Source: Streptomyces olindensis (GTDB lineage Bacteria; Actinomycetota; Actinomycetes; Streptomycetales; Streptomycetaceae). From it: a stretch of 64,000 nt of DNA. Both the position numbers and the translations under genes were made by a program. The DNA lies in assembly GCA_000696115.1 (NCBI GenBank), contig JJOH01000005.1:62001-126000 (forward strand), written 5' to 3'. Positions 26,025 to 35,051 of this stretch are shown here, piece after piece (position 1 is the stretch's first letter; each line of letters begins with the position of its first letter). Under the pieces are notes generated by a model. It made no database searches and was not told where the DNA came from. It saw nothing but the letters and a program-made list of their open reading frames with translations.

Positions 26025-27548
26025 ATGCGCGAAGTTCAGACCCGTGCGGGCACGGGGCAGGTCGTCATCATCGGGGCGGGCATCGCGGGCCTGGCCGCCG
26101 CCCACCGGCTGCTGGAGCGCGGGGCGCGGGTGACCGTGCTGGAGGCCTCCGACCGGGTCGGCGGCAAGCTGCTGCCCGGGGAGATCGCGGGCGCGCGCGT
26201 GGACCTCGGCGCGGAGTCCATGCTCGCCCGCCGCCCCGAGGCGGTGGCACTCGCGCGCGAGGTGGGCCTCGCCGACCTCCTCCAGCCGCCCGCGACGGCG
26301 ACGGCCTCGATCTGGACGCGCGGCGCCCTGCGCCCCATGCCCAAGGGCCATGTCATGGGCGTGCCCGGGACCGCCGCCGCCCTGTCCGGCGTGCTGTCCG
26401 ACGAGGGCCTCGCCCGCATCGAGCGCGACGCCGACCTGCCCCGCACGGAGGTCGGGGACGACGTGGCCGTCGGGGAGTACGTGGCGGCGCGCCTCGGCCG
26501 CGAGGTCGTCGACCGCCTGGTGGAGCCCTTGCTGGGCGGGGTGTACGCGGGCGACGCCTACCGCATCTCGATGCGCTCGGCCGTCCCGCAGCTCTACCAG
26601 GCCGCCCGGTCCTACGCCTCCCTGACGGAGGGGGTCCGCGAGATCCAGGCCAGGGCGGCCGCCGCCCGGCAGACCGGCCCGGTGTTCATGGGCATCCAGG
26701 GCGGCGTGGGCACCCTGCCGCTCGCGGTGGCGGAGTCGGTCCGGGCCCGCGGCGGCGAGATCCTCACCGGCGCCCCCGTGACGGAACTGCGCAGGGCGGC
26801 ACCGCCGGTCGGCGCGACCGAGTCGCCCGCCCCGGGCGACGACGCGAGCGCGCCCGACGGGTCGTCCTCGGCCTGGCGGGTGGTCGTCGGTGACCGCGTG
26901 CTGCACGCCGACGCGGTGGTGCTCGCCGTCCCGGCCCCCGCCGCCGCCCGGCTGCTGCGCACCGAGGCCCCCGGGGCCGCCGCCGAGCTGGACACCGTCG
27001 AGTACGCCTCCATGGCCCTGGTCACCCTCGCCTACCGCCGCGCCGAGGCGGACCTGCCCGACGGCAGCGGCTTCCTGGTGCCGCCGGTCGACGGGCGCAC
27101 CATCAAGGCCTCCACCTTCGCCTCCCGCAAGTGGGGCTGGATCGCCGAGGAGAACCCCGACCTGATCGTCCTGCGCACCTCCGTCGGCCGGTACGGCGAG
27201 ACGGAGATCCTCCGGCGCGACGACGCAGAGCTCGTCGACGTCTCCCGGCTGGACCTGAAGGCCGCGACCGGCCTGGACGCCACCCCCGTCGCCACCCGCG
27301 TCACCCGCTGGGACGACGGCCTGCCCCAGTACCCGGTGGGCCACCACGCGCGCGTGGCCCGCGTCCGCGAGCACGTCGCCCGGCTCCCCGGGCTCGCCGT
27401 CTGCGGCGCCCCGTACGACGGCGTCGGCATCCCGGCCTGCATCGCGAGCGCCCACGCCGCCGTCGACCAGATCCAGGGCGACCTGCGCGGTGTGGAGGAA
27501 CTCACCGCCCACCCGGTGCAGAGCCTGCACGGCGGAGCGGGAGAATGA
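26025..27548 (+). CDS. hemY: Coproporphyrinogen III oxidase (HemY/CgoX type)
   Basis: A 507-residue FAD enzyme annotated in many genomes as protoporphyrinogen oxidase. Dinucleotide motif [21 protein letters not shown] at the N-terminus, followed by [15 protein letters not shown] and the C-terminal FAD contact [18 protein letters not shown]. In Actinobacteria carrying HemQ the substrate is coproporphyrinogen III, oxidised to coproporphyrin III. A low-complexity insertion ([15 protein letters not shown]) near residue 270 is unusual but lies in a surface loop. It lies 5 nt upstream of hemQ and is clearly an operon with it. It matches SCO6041 as I recall it. Confidence 0.9.
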   Translation: MREVQTRAGTGQVVIIGAGIAGLAAAHRLLERGARVTVLEASDRVGGKLLPGEIAGARVDLGAESMLARRPEAVALAREVGLADLLQPPATATASIWTRGALRPMPKGHVMGVPGTAAALSGVLSDEGLARIERDADLPRTEVGDDVAVGEYVAARLGREVVDRLVEPLLGGVYAGDAYRISMRSAVPQLYQAARSYASLTEGVREIQARAAAARQTGPVFMGIQGGVGTLPLAVAESVRARGGEILTGAPVTELRRAAPPVGATESPAPGDDASAPDGSSSAWRVVVGDRVLHADAVVLAVPAPAAARLLRTEAPGAAAELDTVEYASMALVTLAYRRAEADLPDGSGFLVPPVDGRTIKASTFASRKWGWIAEENPDLIVLRTSVGRYGETEILRRDDAELVDVSRLDLKAATGLDATPVATRVTRWDDGLPQYPVGHHARVARVREHVARLPGLAVCGAPYDGVGIPACIASAHAAVDQIQGDLRGVEELTAHPVQSLHGGAGE

Positions 27549-27553
27549 GGAGC

Positions 27554-28297
27554 ATGAGTGACGACGCCTCCACCACGCCCTCCGGCATCGCGCCCGACCG
27601 CATCCCGAACAAGGGCAAGCTGGCCAAGGACCTCAACGAGGTCATCCGCTACACGCTCTGGTCCGTCTTCAAGCTGAAGGACGTGCTCCCCGAGGACCGC
27701 GCCGGGTACGCCGACGAGGTCCAGGAGCTGTTCGACCAGCTCGCCGCGAAGGACGTGACGATCCGCGGCACGTACGACGTGTCGGGCCTGCGCGCCGACG
27801 CCGACCTCATGATCTGGTGGCACGCGGAGACCAGCGACGCGCTGCAGGAGGCGTACAACCTCTTCCGCCGGACGAGGCTGGGCCGCGCCCTGGAGCCGGT
27901 CTGGTCGAACATGGCGCTGCACCGCCCCGCCGAGTTCAACCGCTCGCACATCCCGGCGTTCCTCGCCGACGAGACGCCCCGCAACTACGTGAGCGTCTAC
28001 CCCTTCGTCCGCTCCTACGACTGGTACCTGCTGCCCGACGAGGACCGTCGCCGCATGCTCGCCGACCACGGCAAGATGGCCCGCGGCTTCCCGGACGTGC
28101 GCGCCAACACCGTCGCCTCCTTCTCCCTGGGCGACTACGAGTGGATCCTCGCCTTCGAGGCCGACGAGCTGTACCGCATCGTCGACCTCATGCGCCACCT
28201 GCGCGGCTCGGAGGCCCGCCGGCACGTCCGCGAGGAGGTGCCCTTCTTCACGGGCCGCCGCAAGGACATCGCCGAGCTGGTCTCCGGTCTGGCCTGA
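27554..28297 (+). CDS. hemQ: Coproheme decarboxylase
   Basis: A 247-residue chlorite-dismutase-fold protein. It oxidatively decarboxylates coproheme III to protoheme with peroxide, the final step of the coproporphyrin-dependent pathway. The catalytic Tyr is in [17 protein letters not shown] (about Y149) and the proximal heme ligand in [12 protein letters not shown] (H172). The ATG at 27554 lies 5 nt after the hemY stop with GAGGAG overlapping that stop. Its TGA directly abuts the TCA (reverse TGA) of the convergent peptidase gene, with no room for a terminator between them. Confidence 0.93.
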   Translation: MSDDASTTPSGIAPDRIPNKGKLAKDLNEVIRYTLWSVFKLKDVLPEDRAGYADEVQELFDQLAAKDVTIRGTYDVSGLRADADLMIWWHAETSDALQEAYNLFRRTRLGRALEPVWSNMALHRPAEFNRSHIPAFLADETPRNYVSVYPFVRSYDWYLLPDEDRRRMLADHGKMARGFPDVRANTVASFSLGDYEWILAFEADELYRIVDLMRHLRGSEARRHVREEVPFFTGRRKDIAELVSGLA

Positions 28298-29929
28298 TCA
28301 GAGCGGCTGCCCGGCCGCCCCGGCCCGGTCCGGGGCCGCCGACCGCCGCCCGGCCGCCGGAGCCGGCTTCGGCTCGGCGTGCGGCGCGCACTCCGCGCGC
28401 CGCCCCGGCAGTCGGCCCTCCAGGAGATACGCCTCCATGTGCCCGTTGACGCAGGCGTTCGGTCCGCCCGCGAGGCCGTGGGCGCCGGCGTCCCGCTCCG
28501 TCACCAGGACGGAGCCCGCCAGGCGGCGGTGGAGTTCCAGGGCGCCGTCGTAGGGCGTGGCGGCGTCCCGCTCGGCGGCCAGGATCAGCGTCGGCGGCAG
28601 CTCGCCCGGCCCGGTGCCGACGTCGAGCGGCCGCTGCCGGGGCGCCCGCCAGTAGGCGCACGGCAGGTTCGTCCACACGTTGTGCCAGGTCTCGAAGGGC
28701 GCCACCCGCGCCAGCCGGGTGTTGTCCCGGTCCCACACCTCCCAGTCCGTCGGCCAGGGGGCGTCGTTGCACTCGACGGCCACGTAGACCGCGCGCGCGT
28801 TCTCCGCCTCGGCGGCGGCCTCCGGATGCCGGGCCGCCTGCTCGACCAGCGGCCCGGGATCGCCCTTCAGGTACGCCGACAGCGCGTGCGCCCGGTGCGG
28901 CCACTGGTCGTCGTAGTACCCGGCTTGGAGGAACGCCTCCTGCAACTGGCCCGGACCGACCTTCCCGCCCGCCGGTGCGGCGGCCAGCCGTGCCATCGCC
29001 CGCTCGTAGCTGCGCCGCACCTCCCGCGCGGTCCTGCCCAGCCCGTACACGTCGTGGTGCCGCGCGATCCACGTCCGGAAGTCGAGCCAGCGGCCCTCGA
29101 ACGCCGCCGACTGGCGGAGGTTGTTGCGGTACCAGATCCGCCCCGGGGCGGGGTCGACGGCCGAGTCGAACACCATCCGCCGTACGTGCGCGGGGAACAG
29201 CGTCGCGTAGAGCGCGCCGAAGTACGTGCCGTACGACGAGCCCATGAAGGTCAGCCGCTCCTCGCCGAGCGCCGCGCGCAGCACGTCGAGGTCGCGGGCG
29301 TTGTTCAGCGAGTGGTAGTGCCGCAGCGCGTCCCCGGCCCGCTCGGCGCAGCCGCGCGCGTACGCCCGCGCCTGCGCGATCCGTTCCTTCTTGTACGCCG
29401 CCGAGGGGTGCGTCGGTGCCTGTGTGGGCCCCTTGAAGAACTGCTTAGGGTCCTTGCAGGACAGCGGCGCCGAACGGCCCACCCCGCGCGGGGCGTAGCC
29501 GACGAGGTCGTACGCGGCCGCGATCCGCTTCCATTCCGGGAGCAGCCCGATGAGCGGGAAGTACAGTCCGGTGGCGCCCGGTCCGCCCGGGTTGTACACC
29601 AGGGCGCCCTGCCGGGGGACCGCGCGCTCGCCGTGATGCGGGTCCTTGCCCGTGGCCCGGGCCCGGCTGACGGTGAGTTCGATCTGCCTGCCGTCCGGCC
29701 GGGCGTAGTCCAGCGGGACGGTCACCGTGCCGCACCGCATGCTGCCCGGCAGGTCCTGCGCGTCCGGGCACGGGCCGAAGTCGACTCCGGCAGCCTTCGC
29801 GCGGGCGGCCGCCACGGCGGTGCCGCGCATCTCGGCCGCCCCCGACCGGTCCGCGGCGGCGCCCGGGGCGGTGGTGAGGGCGCTCAGCAGCAAGGACCCG
29901 GCGGTCGAGTAGAGGAGGGCGGCTCTCAT
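28298..29929 (-). CDS. Secreted S33-family alpha/beta-hydrolase (tripeptidyl aminopeptidase type)
   Basis: A 543-residue exported hydrolase with a Sec-type signal peptide (RAALLYSTAGSLLLSALTTAPGAAA). The catalytic Ser is in MGSSYGTYFGALYA (about 230), Asp in LAAERDAATPYDGAL and His in RDAGAHGLAGGP; the oxyanion region is YNPGGPGATG. This matches the Streptomyces SlpD/TAP group of secreted peptidases that release N-terminal di- or tripeptides. A C-terminal extension rich in Ala, Pro and Arg is specific to this protein. The start is ATG 29929; earlier in-frame codons would disrupt the signal peptide. It is last of a same-strand series with the TIGR04222-like, DUF4142 and DUF692 genes, though gaps of about 90-260 bp argue against one operon. 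Confidence 0.85.
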   Translation of the reverse strand: MRAALLYSTAGSLLLSALTTAPGAAADRSGAAEMRGTAVAAARAKAAGVDFGPCPDAQDLPGSMRCGTVTVPLDYARPDGRQIELTVSRARATGKDPHHGERAVPRQGALVYNPGGPGATGLYFPLIGLLPEWKRIAAAYDLVGYAPRGVGRSAPLSCKDPKQFFKGPTQAPTHPSAAYKKERIAQARAYARGCAERAGDALRHYHSLNNARDLDVLRAALGEERLTFMGSSYGTYFGALYATLFPAHVRRMVFDSAVDPAPGRIWYRNNLRQSAAFEGRWLDFRTWIARHHDVYGLGRTAREVRRSYERAMARLAAAPAGGKVGPGQLQEAFLQAGYYDDQWPHRAHALSAYLKGDPGPLVEQAARHPEAAAEAENARAVYVAVECNDAPWPTDWEVWDRDNTRLARVAPFETWHNVWTNLPCAYWRAPRQRPLDVGTGPGELPPTLILAAERDAATPYDGALELHRRLAGSVLVTERDAGAHGLAGGPNACVNGHMEAYLLEGRLPGRRAECAPHAEPKPAPAAGRRSAAPDRAGAAGQPL

Positions 29930-30044
29930 CGCGTATCCCTTCGGTGCACGGTGGCGACGGAAGGGATGCTTCGTCCGGCGAGGGGGGAAGGCAAGCACTG
30001 TCGGCCGGTGTCGGCGCCGATGCCCCCGATGCGCCCCCGGTCTG

Positions 30045-30815
30045 TCAGTCGTGTGCCTCGCGGTGCGTGAAGGCGGCGCGCAGGTCCGGTTCGCCGATCG
30101 CGCTGACGCCGCGCACGGCCACCGAGGTGAGGTACGTACGGTCGTCGGCGGCGCCGTCCGCGTTCCGGGTCAGCGCGCCGAGCAGCCGCTGACCGGCCGG
30201 GGAGGCCCACCGCGAGTACGGGTGGATCTCGATCCGCGCCACCGCCAGGCAGCTCAGCGCCAGGGCGAGCGGCAGCGCGAACCACAGGGCGACCAGATGC
30301 CGCGACATGTCCGGCGGGAGGGGTGTCAGCAACGCGGCCGCGCCCAGCCCGAGGACGGCGACGGACGCCCCGCGCACCTGCCGGACCGCCGCCGCGACCG
30401 TCGTACGCGCGCTGTCCGGAACCGCCAGGCCCGCGCGGACCAGCCCGTCGGCGATCCCGCGCACCGCGTCCGCCGCGGCGGCGGTGGCCCGCACCGGCGC
30501 GATCCGGGACTGCCCCTCGGGGCCGATGGCCCCTATGACCGACCGTTCCATCTCGTCCCGCCCGCGCGGATCGACGACCGTCGCCCAGCCGGTGTGCGCC
30601 AGGAGCAGGCGGCGCTGGCGCGCCATGGCGACGAGGGTCACGTCGGCGACCCGCCGGGGGCCGCCGGAGAGGAACGCGGCCTCGTAGAGCGTGAGTTCAC
30701 GGACGCGGCCGGTGTCCGCGTCGACGGCCGCGGCACGCACGGCGGCCAGGCACAGGCGCGTGCACGCCGTGCCGGCCACGGCCCAGGCCGCCAGCAGGAA
30801 AAGAACCCAGAGCAT
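30045..30815 (-). CDS. TIGR04222-like membrane protein, tail-less
   Basis: A 256-residue membrane protein: one N-terminal segment (LWVLFLLAAWAVAGTACTRLCLAA), a cytoplasmic domain starting LTLYEAAFLSGGPRRVADVTLVAMARQRRLLL, then two hydrophobic segments around residues 160-205. The domain resembles the actinobacterial TIGR04222 family, whose members I recall ending in a Gly/Cys-rich tail and often lying near DUF692 genes. Here the protein stops right after the last conserved block (LRAAFTHREAHD) with no such tail, and no Cys-rich extension is visible in other frames downstream. The ATG at 30815 has no clear ribosome site; an in-frame GTG at 30833 lies inside a directly repeated motif. Confidence 0.7.
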   Translation of the reverse strand: MLWVLFLLAAWAVAGTACTRLCLAAVRAAAVDADTGRVRELTLYEAAFLSGGPRRVADVTLVAMARQRRLLLAHTGWATVVDPRGRDEMERSVIGAIGPEGQSRIAPVRATAAAADAVRGIADGLVRAGLAVPDSARTTVAAAVRQVRGASVAVLGLGAAALLTPLPPDMSRHLVALWFALPLALALSCLAVARIEIHPYSRWASPAGQRLLGALTRNADGAADDRTYLTSVAVRGVSAIGEPDLRAAFTHREAHD

Positions 30816-30824
30816 ATGTTGTTT

Positions 30825-30893
30825 GTATGTGACACGGTCGTGAGAGCACCATGCCTCGTTCACGATCCGGACGGAGTGTTGTCGGTATGTGAC
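30825..30893 (-). repeat. Direct repeat upstream of TIGR04222-like gene
   Basis: On the minus strand GTCACATACnnACAACA occurs twice, beginning at 30893 and 30833, 60 bp apart, with only the two n positions differing. The second copy abuts the start codon of the TIGR04222-like gene. Spacing and position suggest a duplicated regulator or promoter element. Confidence 0.45.
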
Positions 30894-30901
30894 GTTCCGT
30901 T

Positions 30902-31642
30902 TCACCGCTCCGGGGGCGGGCTGTAGGTGGGCGGCGGAAGCGGGAAGGTCGAGCCGGGCAGCGGGCCGGAGGGCGGGACCGGGGCCGGAGTGGCGGGCGT
31001 GCTCCCGCCGGCCAGGTCGCGGGCCACCGCGTCGAAGTCGACGTAGCCCGTGGCCTCCAGGACCTTGATGTGGTCGAGGACGGTGGTGTTGGCGTCGTCG
31101 GCGAGTTTTCGCACGAGGGAGTTGCGGGTGCTCGCGCGGACCTGGGCGACGACCGAGAACACCCTGCCGTGGGCGATGCGCAGGATGTTGGCGAACCGGC
31201 GGTCGTACTCCTGGCCCTGTTCCTCGTCCAGGGTGGCCAGCCACTGCCGCTGCTCGTCGCTGGGCTCGTCCGGCAGGGCGAGGTCCAGCCGGGAGGCGAC
31301 GTCGAGGACCCGCTCGTCCAGGAACCGGTGCCCCTCGACGAGGTGCCGGCCCGCCGTCCGGACGGCCGCAGTGGTCCCCTTCGCCTGCGCCTGCCGCCCC
31401 GCGGGCAGCTCCCACAGCCCGGCCAGCCGCACCTTGACGAGGAAGTCCTGGTCGAGGGCGGACAGGGGCCCGTACCTCGTCTGCAGCGTGTGGGCGCTCA
31501 GTACGTTCGGTGCCGCTCCCGGCCGGTCGGTGAAGGACCAGAACGAGAAGACCAGCGCGGCGAGCGTCGCCGTCAGGCACGTGACGATGAGGCCGGTGCC
31601 ACTGAGGATGCCTCGGCCCTTGACGGGGGGTCGCGGTCGCAT
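30902..31642 (-). CDS. DUF4142 exported/membrane protein
   Basis: A 246-residue protein with an N-terminal membrane segment or uncleaved signal (GLIVTCLTATLAALVFSFWSF). The DUF4142 core covers about residues 45-205 and is mostly helical (LSALDQDFLVKVRLAGLWELPAG, ASRLDLALPDEPSDEQRQWL). It ends in a Pro/Ser-rich tail. DUF4142 proteins are predicted ferritin-like helical bundles of unknown function. The ATG at 31642 follows AGGAGG by 7 nt. It lies between the DUF692 gene (259 bp upstream) and the TIGR04222-like gene (86 bp downstream). Confidence 0.78.
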   Translation of the reverse strand: MRPRPPVKGRGILSGTGLIVTCLTATLAALVFSFWSFTDRPGAAPNVLSAHTLQTRYGPLSALDQDFLVKVRLAGLWELPAGRQAQAKGTTAAVRTAGRHLVEGHRFLDERVLDVASRLDLALPDEPSDEQRQWLATLDEEQGQEYDRRFANILRIAHGRVFSVVAQVRASTRNSLVRKLADDANTTVLDHIKVLEATGYVDFDAVARDLAGGSTPATPAPVPPSGPLPGSTFPLPPPTYSPPPER

Positions 31643-31852
31643 GGTGGTGCCTCCTGGTACGGCACCGCACGCTAGTGCGCTTCGGGTGCGGAGTTGACAT
31701 GTTACTGGGGGGTCTACGTCAACTGCCGTACACCACCGAAGGGTTGCATCGGGGGCAAGACGGGACGATTGGGGGAGGGGCGAGAAGGGACTTCCCGGGC
31801 AAAGAGGAGCAAACCATTCCATGGCTTCAGGCGGGCACGCCCCGGGTGTTAT

Positions 31853-31872
31853 CCCCGGCACAGTCGCCGGGG
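31853..31872 (-). terminator. Possible terminator after DUF692 gene
   Basis: A 6-bp GC stem CCCCGG (31853-31858) / CCGGGG (31867-31872) with an 8-nt loop, 29 nt past the DUF692 stop. The stem is short, so confidence is modest. The rest of 31643-31901 holds the DUF4142 promoter region and no gene I can support. Confidence 0.4.
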
Positions 31873-31901
31873 CCTCGCGCTGAACGCTGCCCCGCCTGGG
31901 T

Positions 31902-33302
31902 TCAACGCCGCAGCAGTGCCCTGCGCGTGGCTCGGACGAGTCGGTGGGCGGGGCGGCGGGAGCGCGGGGCGGGGCCCGACCGGTCCTGCCACCACTCCCG
32001 CAGCTCCCGCCGCGCCCGGGTGTCGCCGGGCCGCCCGGCGTGCAGCAGGTGCTCGGCGAAGGTGAGGGCGTCGCGCCGGTAACCGCCGGTCATCGGGTGG
32101 GTCTGGGCGTAGCCGAGGAAGGCCGGGCGGTAGTCCGCCCCGAGGATCTCCGGCAGCTCGGGCGCGACCTTCGCCACGACGTCGGCCCGCTTCGCGGCGA
32201 GCGCCCGCGCCTGGACGCCGACCCGCACCCGGTCGAACCCCTCGGGCACGGGCGTCCCGGCGACCAGCGCCGACAGCAGCGCGGCCTGCGCGAGTCCGAG
32301 CCGCTGCCGGGCGGCACCGGCGTCCTGCGGGTGGGGCAGGCCGGAGGCGCCCCGTGTCGCCCCGGCCGCCCCTGTCTCGTCGCCCCGCGCCAGGGCACCG
32401 GACTCGGCCACGGACGGGTCCGCCTCCCGCACGGCCGCCCGGCCCGCAGAGCGGAGTTCCGCCTTCACGCGCTCGACGGCGCCCGCCTCCAGGGCCCGCC
32501 GGATCGCGGCCAGCTCGCCCTCCAGCTCGGCCGGCGCCGGGAAGTTCTCGTCGCGTTCCAGGAGGACACCCGGCGGCGAGACCCGGGAGGCGAGGTCGGT
32601 CAGGATGTCGAGGACCGGCTCGGGCACGGGGTGGGCGTGGCTGTCGTGCCAGACGCCGTCCCGTTCGAAGCCGCCCGCCACATGGACGTAGGCGATGGCC
32701 TCCAGCGGCAGCTCGGCGAGGGCCTTGACCGGGTCCTCACCGCGGTTCACGTGGTTGGTGTGCAGATTGGCCACGTCGATGAGGAGGCGGACGCCCGTGC
32801 GGTCGGCCAGCTCGTACAGGAACTGGCCCTCCGTCATCTCCTCGCCCGGCCAGGAGATCAGCGCGGCGATGTTCTCCACGGCCAGCGGCACCGGCAGTGC
32901 CTCCTGCGCGATGCGCACGTTCTCGCACAGCACGTCGAGGGCGTCCCGGGTCCGGGGGACGGGCAGCAGGTGGCCCGCCTCCAGGTGCGGGGACGCCGTC
33001 AGGGCGCCGCCCGCCCGGACGAACGCGATGTGCTCGGTGACCAGCGGCGAACCCAGCGCCTCCACCCGCTCGGCCAGCGCGGCCAGGCGGCCTTCGTCGG
33101 GCCGGTCCGCGCCGCCGAGACCCAGCGAGACGCCGTGCGGCACGACGGTGACACCGCGCTCGCGCAGCCGCCGCAGCGACTCGGGCAGATGCCCGGGGCA
33201 GACGTTCTCGGCCACGGCTTCGACCCAGTCGATGCCCGGCATGCGCTCCACGGCGTCCGCGATCTCCGGTCGCCACCCGATGCCCGTCCCCAGTCGCTCC
33301 AT
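31902..33302 (-). CDS. DUF692 (MNIO) family oxidative enzyme with C-terminal domain
   Basis: A 466-residue protein. Residues about 1-285 form a DUF692 TIM barrel, the multinuclear non-heme iron-dependent oxidase family that includes methanobactin enzyme MbnB and TglH. Metal-ligand candidates are all present: H56 (VVPHGVSLG), H91 (TEHIAFV), E143 (AVENIAAL), D177 and H181/H184 ([12 protein letters not shown]), H207 (YVHVAGG), D220/H222/H224 ([10 protein letters not shown]) and E249 (LLERDENFP). A linker of about 45 residues leads to a helical C-terminal domain (about 335-440) as in S. coelicolor SCO6045. Most characterised members modify Cys-containing RiPP precursors; none is obvious here. The substrate is unknown. 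Confidence 0.85.
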   Translation of the reverse strand: MERLGTGIGWRPEIADAVERMPGIDWVEAVAENVCPGHLPESLRRLRERGVTVVPHGVSLGLGGADRPDEGRLAALAERVEALGSPLVTEHIAFVRAGGALTASPHLEAGHLLPVPRTRDALDVLCENVRIAQEALPVPLAVENIAALISWPGEEMTEGQFLYELADRTGVRLLIDVANLHTNHVNRGEDPVKALAELPLEAIAYVHVAGGFERDGVWHDSHAHPVPEPVLDILTDLASRVSPPGVLLERDENFPAPAELEGELAAIRRALEAGAVERVKAELRSAGRAAVREADPSVAESGALARGDETGAAGATRGASGLPHPQDAGAARQRLGLAQAALLSALVAGTPVPEGFDRVRVGVQARALAAKRADVVAKVAPELPEILGADYRPAFLGYAQTHPMTGGYRRDALTFAEHLLHAGRPGDTRARRELREWWQDRSGPAPRSRRPAHRLVRATRRALLRR

Positions 33303-33434
33303 CGTCCCCTCCTCCGCACGGCGCGATCCTCGAACGTGAGGGGGGTATGGCCCGGGCGCCCGCCTCCGAACCCCGCGGGGGGCGCCTTTAGAGCAACATT
33401 TGAGGTTTCCGGCCGCCGCCGGGAGGGCTCGGCG

Positions 33435-33896
33435 CTACACCGCCCGGGTGGAGCGGTAGTTGAACACCGACCACAGGACGAACAGGCCGGTCACGATCAT
33501 GATGATCGACCAGAACGGCTGGTACGGCAGCCACATGAAGTTCGCGATCAGCGCGAGGCCGACCACGACCGCGCCCACCATCCGGGCCCAGGTCGCCCCG
33601 GTGAACAGGCCGAACCCGGCCGCCACGACGAGGACGCCGACGACCAGGTGGATCCAGCCCCACGCGGTCAGGTCGAACTCGAAGACGTAGTCGCCGAAGC
33701 TCGTGTACACCTCGTCGTCGGCGATCGCCGTGATGCCCTGGAGCACCGCGAAGAGGCCGTAGACGACCATCAGGGTGCCGCCGAGAGCGAGGCCTCCGGC
33801 TGCCCACGAGTCACCGGAACCGCGCGGGCCGCCCCCGCCGGGCATCCGGTCGTCGGGGGCGGGAGGGGCGGGGGGAGGGGGCGCGGCGCTGGTCAT
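33435..33896 (-). CDS. Small four-helix membrane protein (DUF7144-like)
   Basis: A 153-residue protein. A Pro-rich N-terminal 30 residues precede four hydrophobic segments (GGLALGGTLMVVYGLFAVLQG, GWIHLVVGVLVVAAGFGLF, WARMVGAVVVGLALIANF, WSIIMIVTGLFVLWSVF). This arrangement is common in Streptomyces proteins of unknown function. The ATG at 33896 follows AGGAGG by 5 nt. Monocistronic as far as can be seen. Confidence 0.8.
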   Translation of the reverse strand: MTSAAPPPPAPPAPDDRMPGGGGPRGSGDSWAAGGLALGGTLMVVYGLFAVLQGITAIADDEVYTSFGDYVFEFDLTAWGWIHLVVGVLVVAAGFGLFTGATWARMVGAVVVGLALIANFMWLPYQPFWSIIMIVTGLFVLWSVFNYRSTRAV

Positions 33897-33966
33897 GGCT
33901 GCCTCCTGGGTCGGGGATGTCTGGTAACCCCACTGGAGCACTCGTCCGCGACCACCGCGCCCGCGG

Positions 33967-34728
33967 CTACTCCGAACGGGTGGCCGCCGGGCCGCCGCTC
34001 CGGTACGGCGCCCGGCGCAGCGCCGGGTGGTCCGCGACGACCGTGCACGAGCCGGCCGCGATCTCCGTGAAGCCCGCGTCGCGGACCAACGGCAGTCCGG
34101 CGCCGGTCAGTTCGGACCAGCGGGCCGGATCGGCCGTCCGTACGGCGAGCGGGAAGCCCGCTTCGCGCCAGGCGGTCCGCTCCGCGTCGGACAGCTCCCA
34201 CCAGGCCAGTTGGGCGGCGTGCCCGGCCTGGGCCATCGCCTTGCCGGCCGACATGCCGAGGTCCGGGTTCATCCACAGCACGGGCACGGCCGGGTCCGTG
34301 TCCACCGGCGGTTCCGGGTCGTCCAGGTCGGTGCCGGAGACCTGGAGCCGGGCCAGGTCCTTGGGCCAGCCGTCGAGCGGGACGGGCGGGAAGACCCGTA
34401 CCTCGGCCGACGTGCCGGTGACCGTGATGCCGGGCAGGGCCTCGGCGCGCCGCCACTCGGCGCCGCGGGCCCGCCGCACCACCTTGCGGATCCGGGCGTC
34501 CTGCCAGTCCCGCATCGCCCGCGCCCACGCGCCCTCACCATCCGACCGCTCGTCGCTCAGGATGGTCAGCACGGCCCGGGCCGCCGTCTCCAGCGCGTCC
34601 GTACGCGCCGGCGGGTCCCCGCGCTCGATCCGCACGACCAGCGGCAGCACGAACTGCGGCGCCGTGTCGCGCGCGGAGGGCTCGGACCGGAAGGGACTGT
34701 CACTCACGGGCGTCGCGTCTTGGCTCAC
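33967..34728 (-). CDS. Peptidyl-tRNA hydrolase 2 (PTH2)-like protein
   Basis: A 253-residue soluble protein. The N-terminal 130 residues are poorly conserved and include an acidic-basic helical stretch (LTILSDERSDGEGAWARAMRDW). The C-terminal part contains the PTH2 core: VLWMNPDLGMSAGKAMAQAGHAAQLAWW (Lys and His of the active site region) and GLPLVRDAGFTEIAAGSCTVVADHP. PTH2 domains hydrolyse peptidyl-tRNA, but the length and the N-terminal region suggest a diverged actinobacterial variant. The start GTG 34728 is provisional because no strong ribosome site is visible. Confidence 0.75.
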   Translation of the reverse strand: MSQDATPVSDSPFRSEPSARDTAPQFVLPLVVRIERGDPPARTDALETAARAVLTILSDERSDGEGAWARAMRDWQDARIRKVVRRARGAEWRRAEALPGITVTGTSAEVRVFPPVPLDGWPKDLARLQVSGTDLDDPEPPVDTDPAVPVLWMNPDLGMSAGKAMAQAGHAAQLAWWELSDAERTAWREAGFPLAVRTADPARWSELTGAGLPLVRDAGFTEIAAGSCTVVADHPALRRAPYRSGGPAATRSE

Positions 34729-34853
34729 GCGACCCAGTGTGCCAGCCGGAAGATCGCTCGGGCCGGGGCCGGTGCGCCGCACCCGGGCGCCGCGCGGCAC
34801 CGCCGCCCGCGCCCTCGGCGTCAGCGGGGCGTGACGCGCTCGTCTCCCGCCGG

Positions 34854-35033
34854 TCAGCCCGAGCAGGACGTGCGCTCGGCCTCCTGCCACTCGCAGACCG
34901 GGCAGAGCGTGATGCCCTTGTACGACTCCGGGTACTCCGTCGGCTCCCGGCACAGCACGCACTCCGCGTACGGTGGTCCGTCCGCCCGGGGCGGCCTCGC
35001 CGCGTCGATCAGGCAGTAGTCGTCCTCGCTCAT
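34854..35033 (-). CDS. 59-residue double-CxxC small protein
   Basis: A short gene starting ATG 35033 (MSEDDYCLIDAARPPRADG) and ending at 34854. Two CxxC pairs (AECVLCREP and ITLCPVCEW) spaced 21 residues apart look like a zinc ribbon, and two further Cys flank them. Codon use is normal for the host (GC at third positions), supporting a real gene. It lies between the PTH2-like and NodB lipoprotein genes. No function can be assigned; small zinc ribbons often bind nucleic acid or act as accessory metal sites. Confidence 0.7.
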   Translation of the reverse strand: MSEDDYCLIDAARPPRADGPPYAECVLCREPTEYPESYKGITLCPVCEWQEAERTSCSG

Positions 35034-35051
35034 ACGTCCAGCGTAGGACGG

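Noticed and set aside
24855..27530. An 891-residue frame ending in the DUF4349 protein
   Set aside because: Its N-terminal two thirds are antisense to hemY and hemQ, which have intact family motifs. DUF4349 starts at ATG 25868 with a signal peptide.
28295..28300. Possible read-through fusion at the abutting hemQ and peptidase stops
   Set aside because: The genes are convergent on opposite strands; TGATCA simply contains both stop codons.
31643..31861. In-frame Cys-containing extension upstream of the DUF4142 gene as a possible RiPP precursor for the DUF692 enzyme
   Set aside because: It has no start with a ribosome site, runs into the DUF4142 coding region, and the AGGAGG site clearly marks ATG 31642 as the true start.
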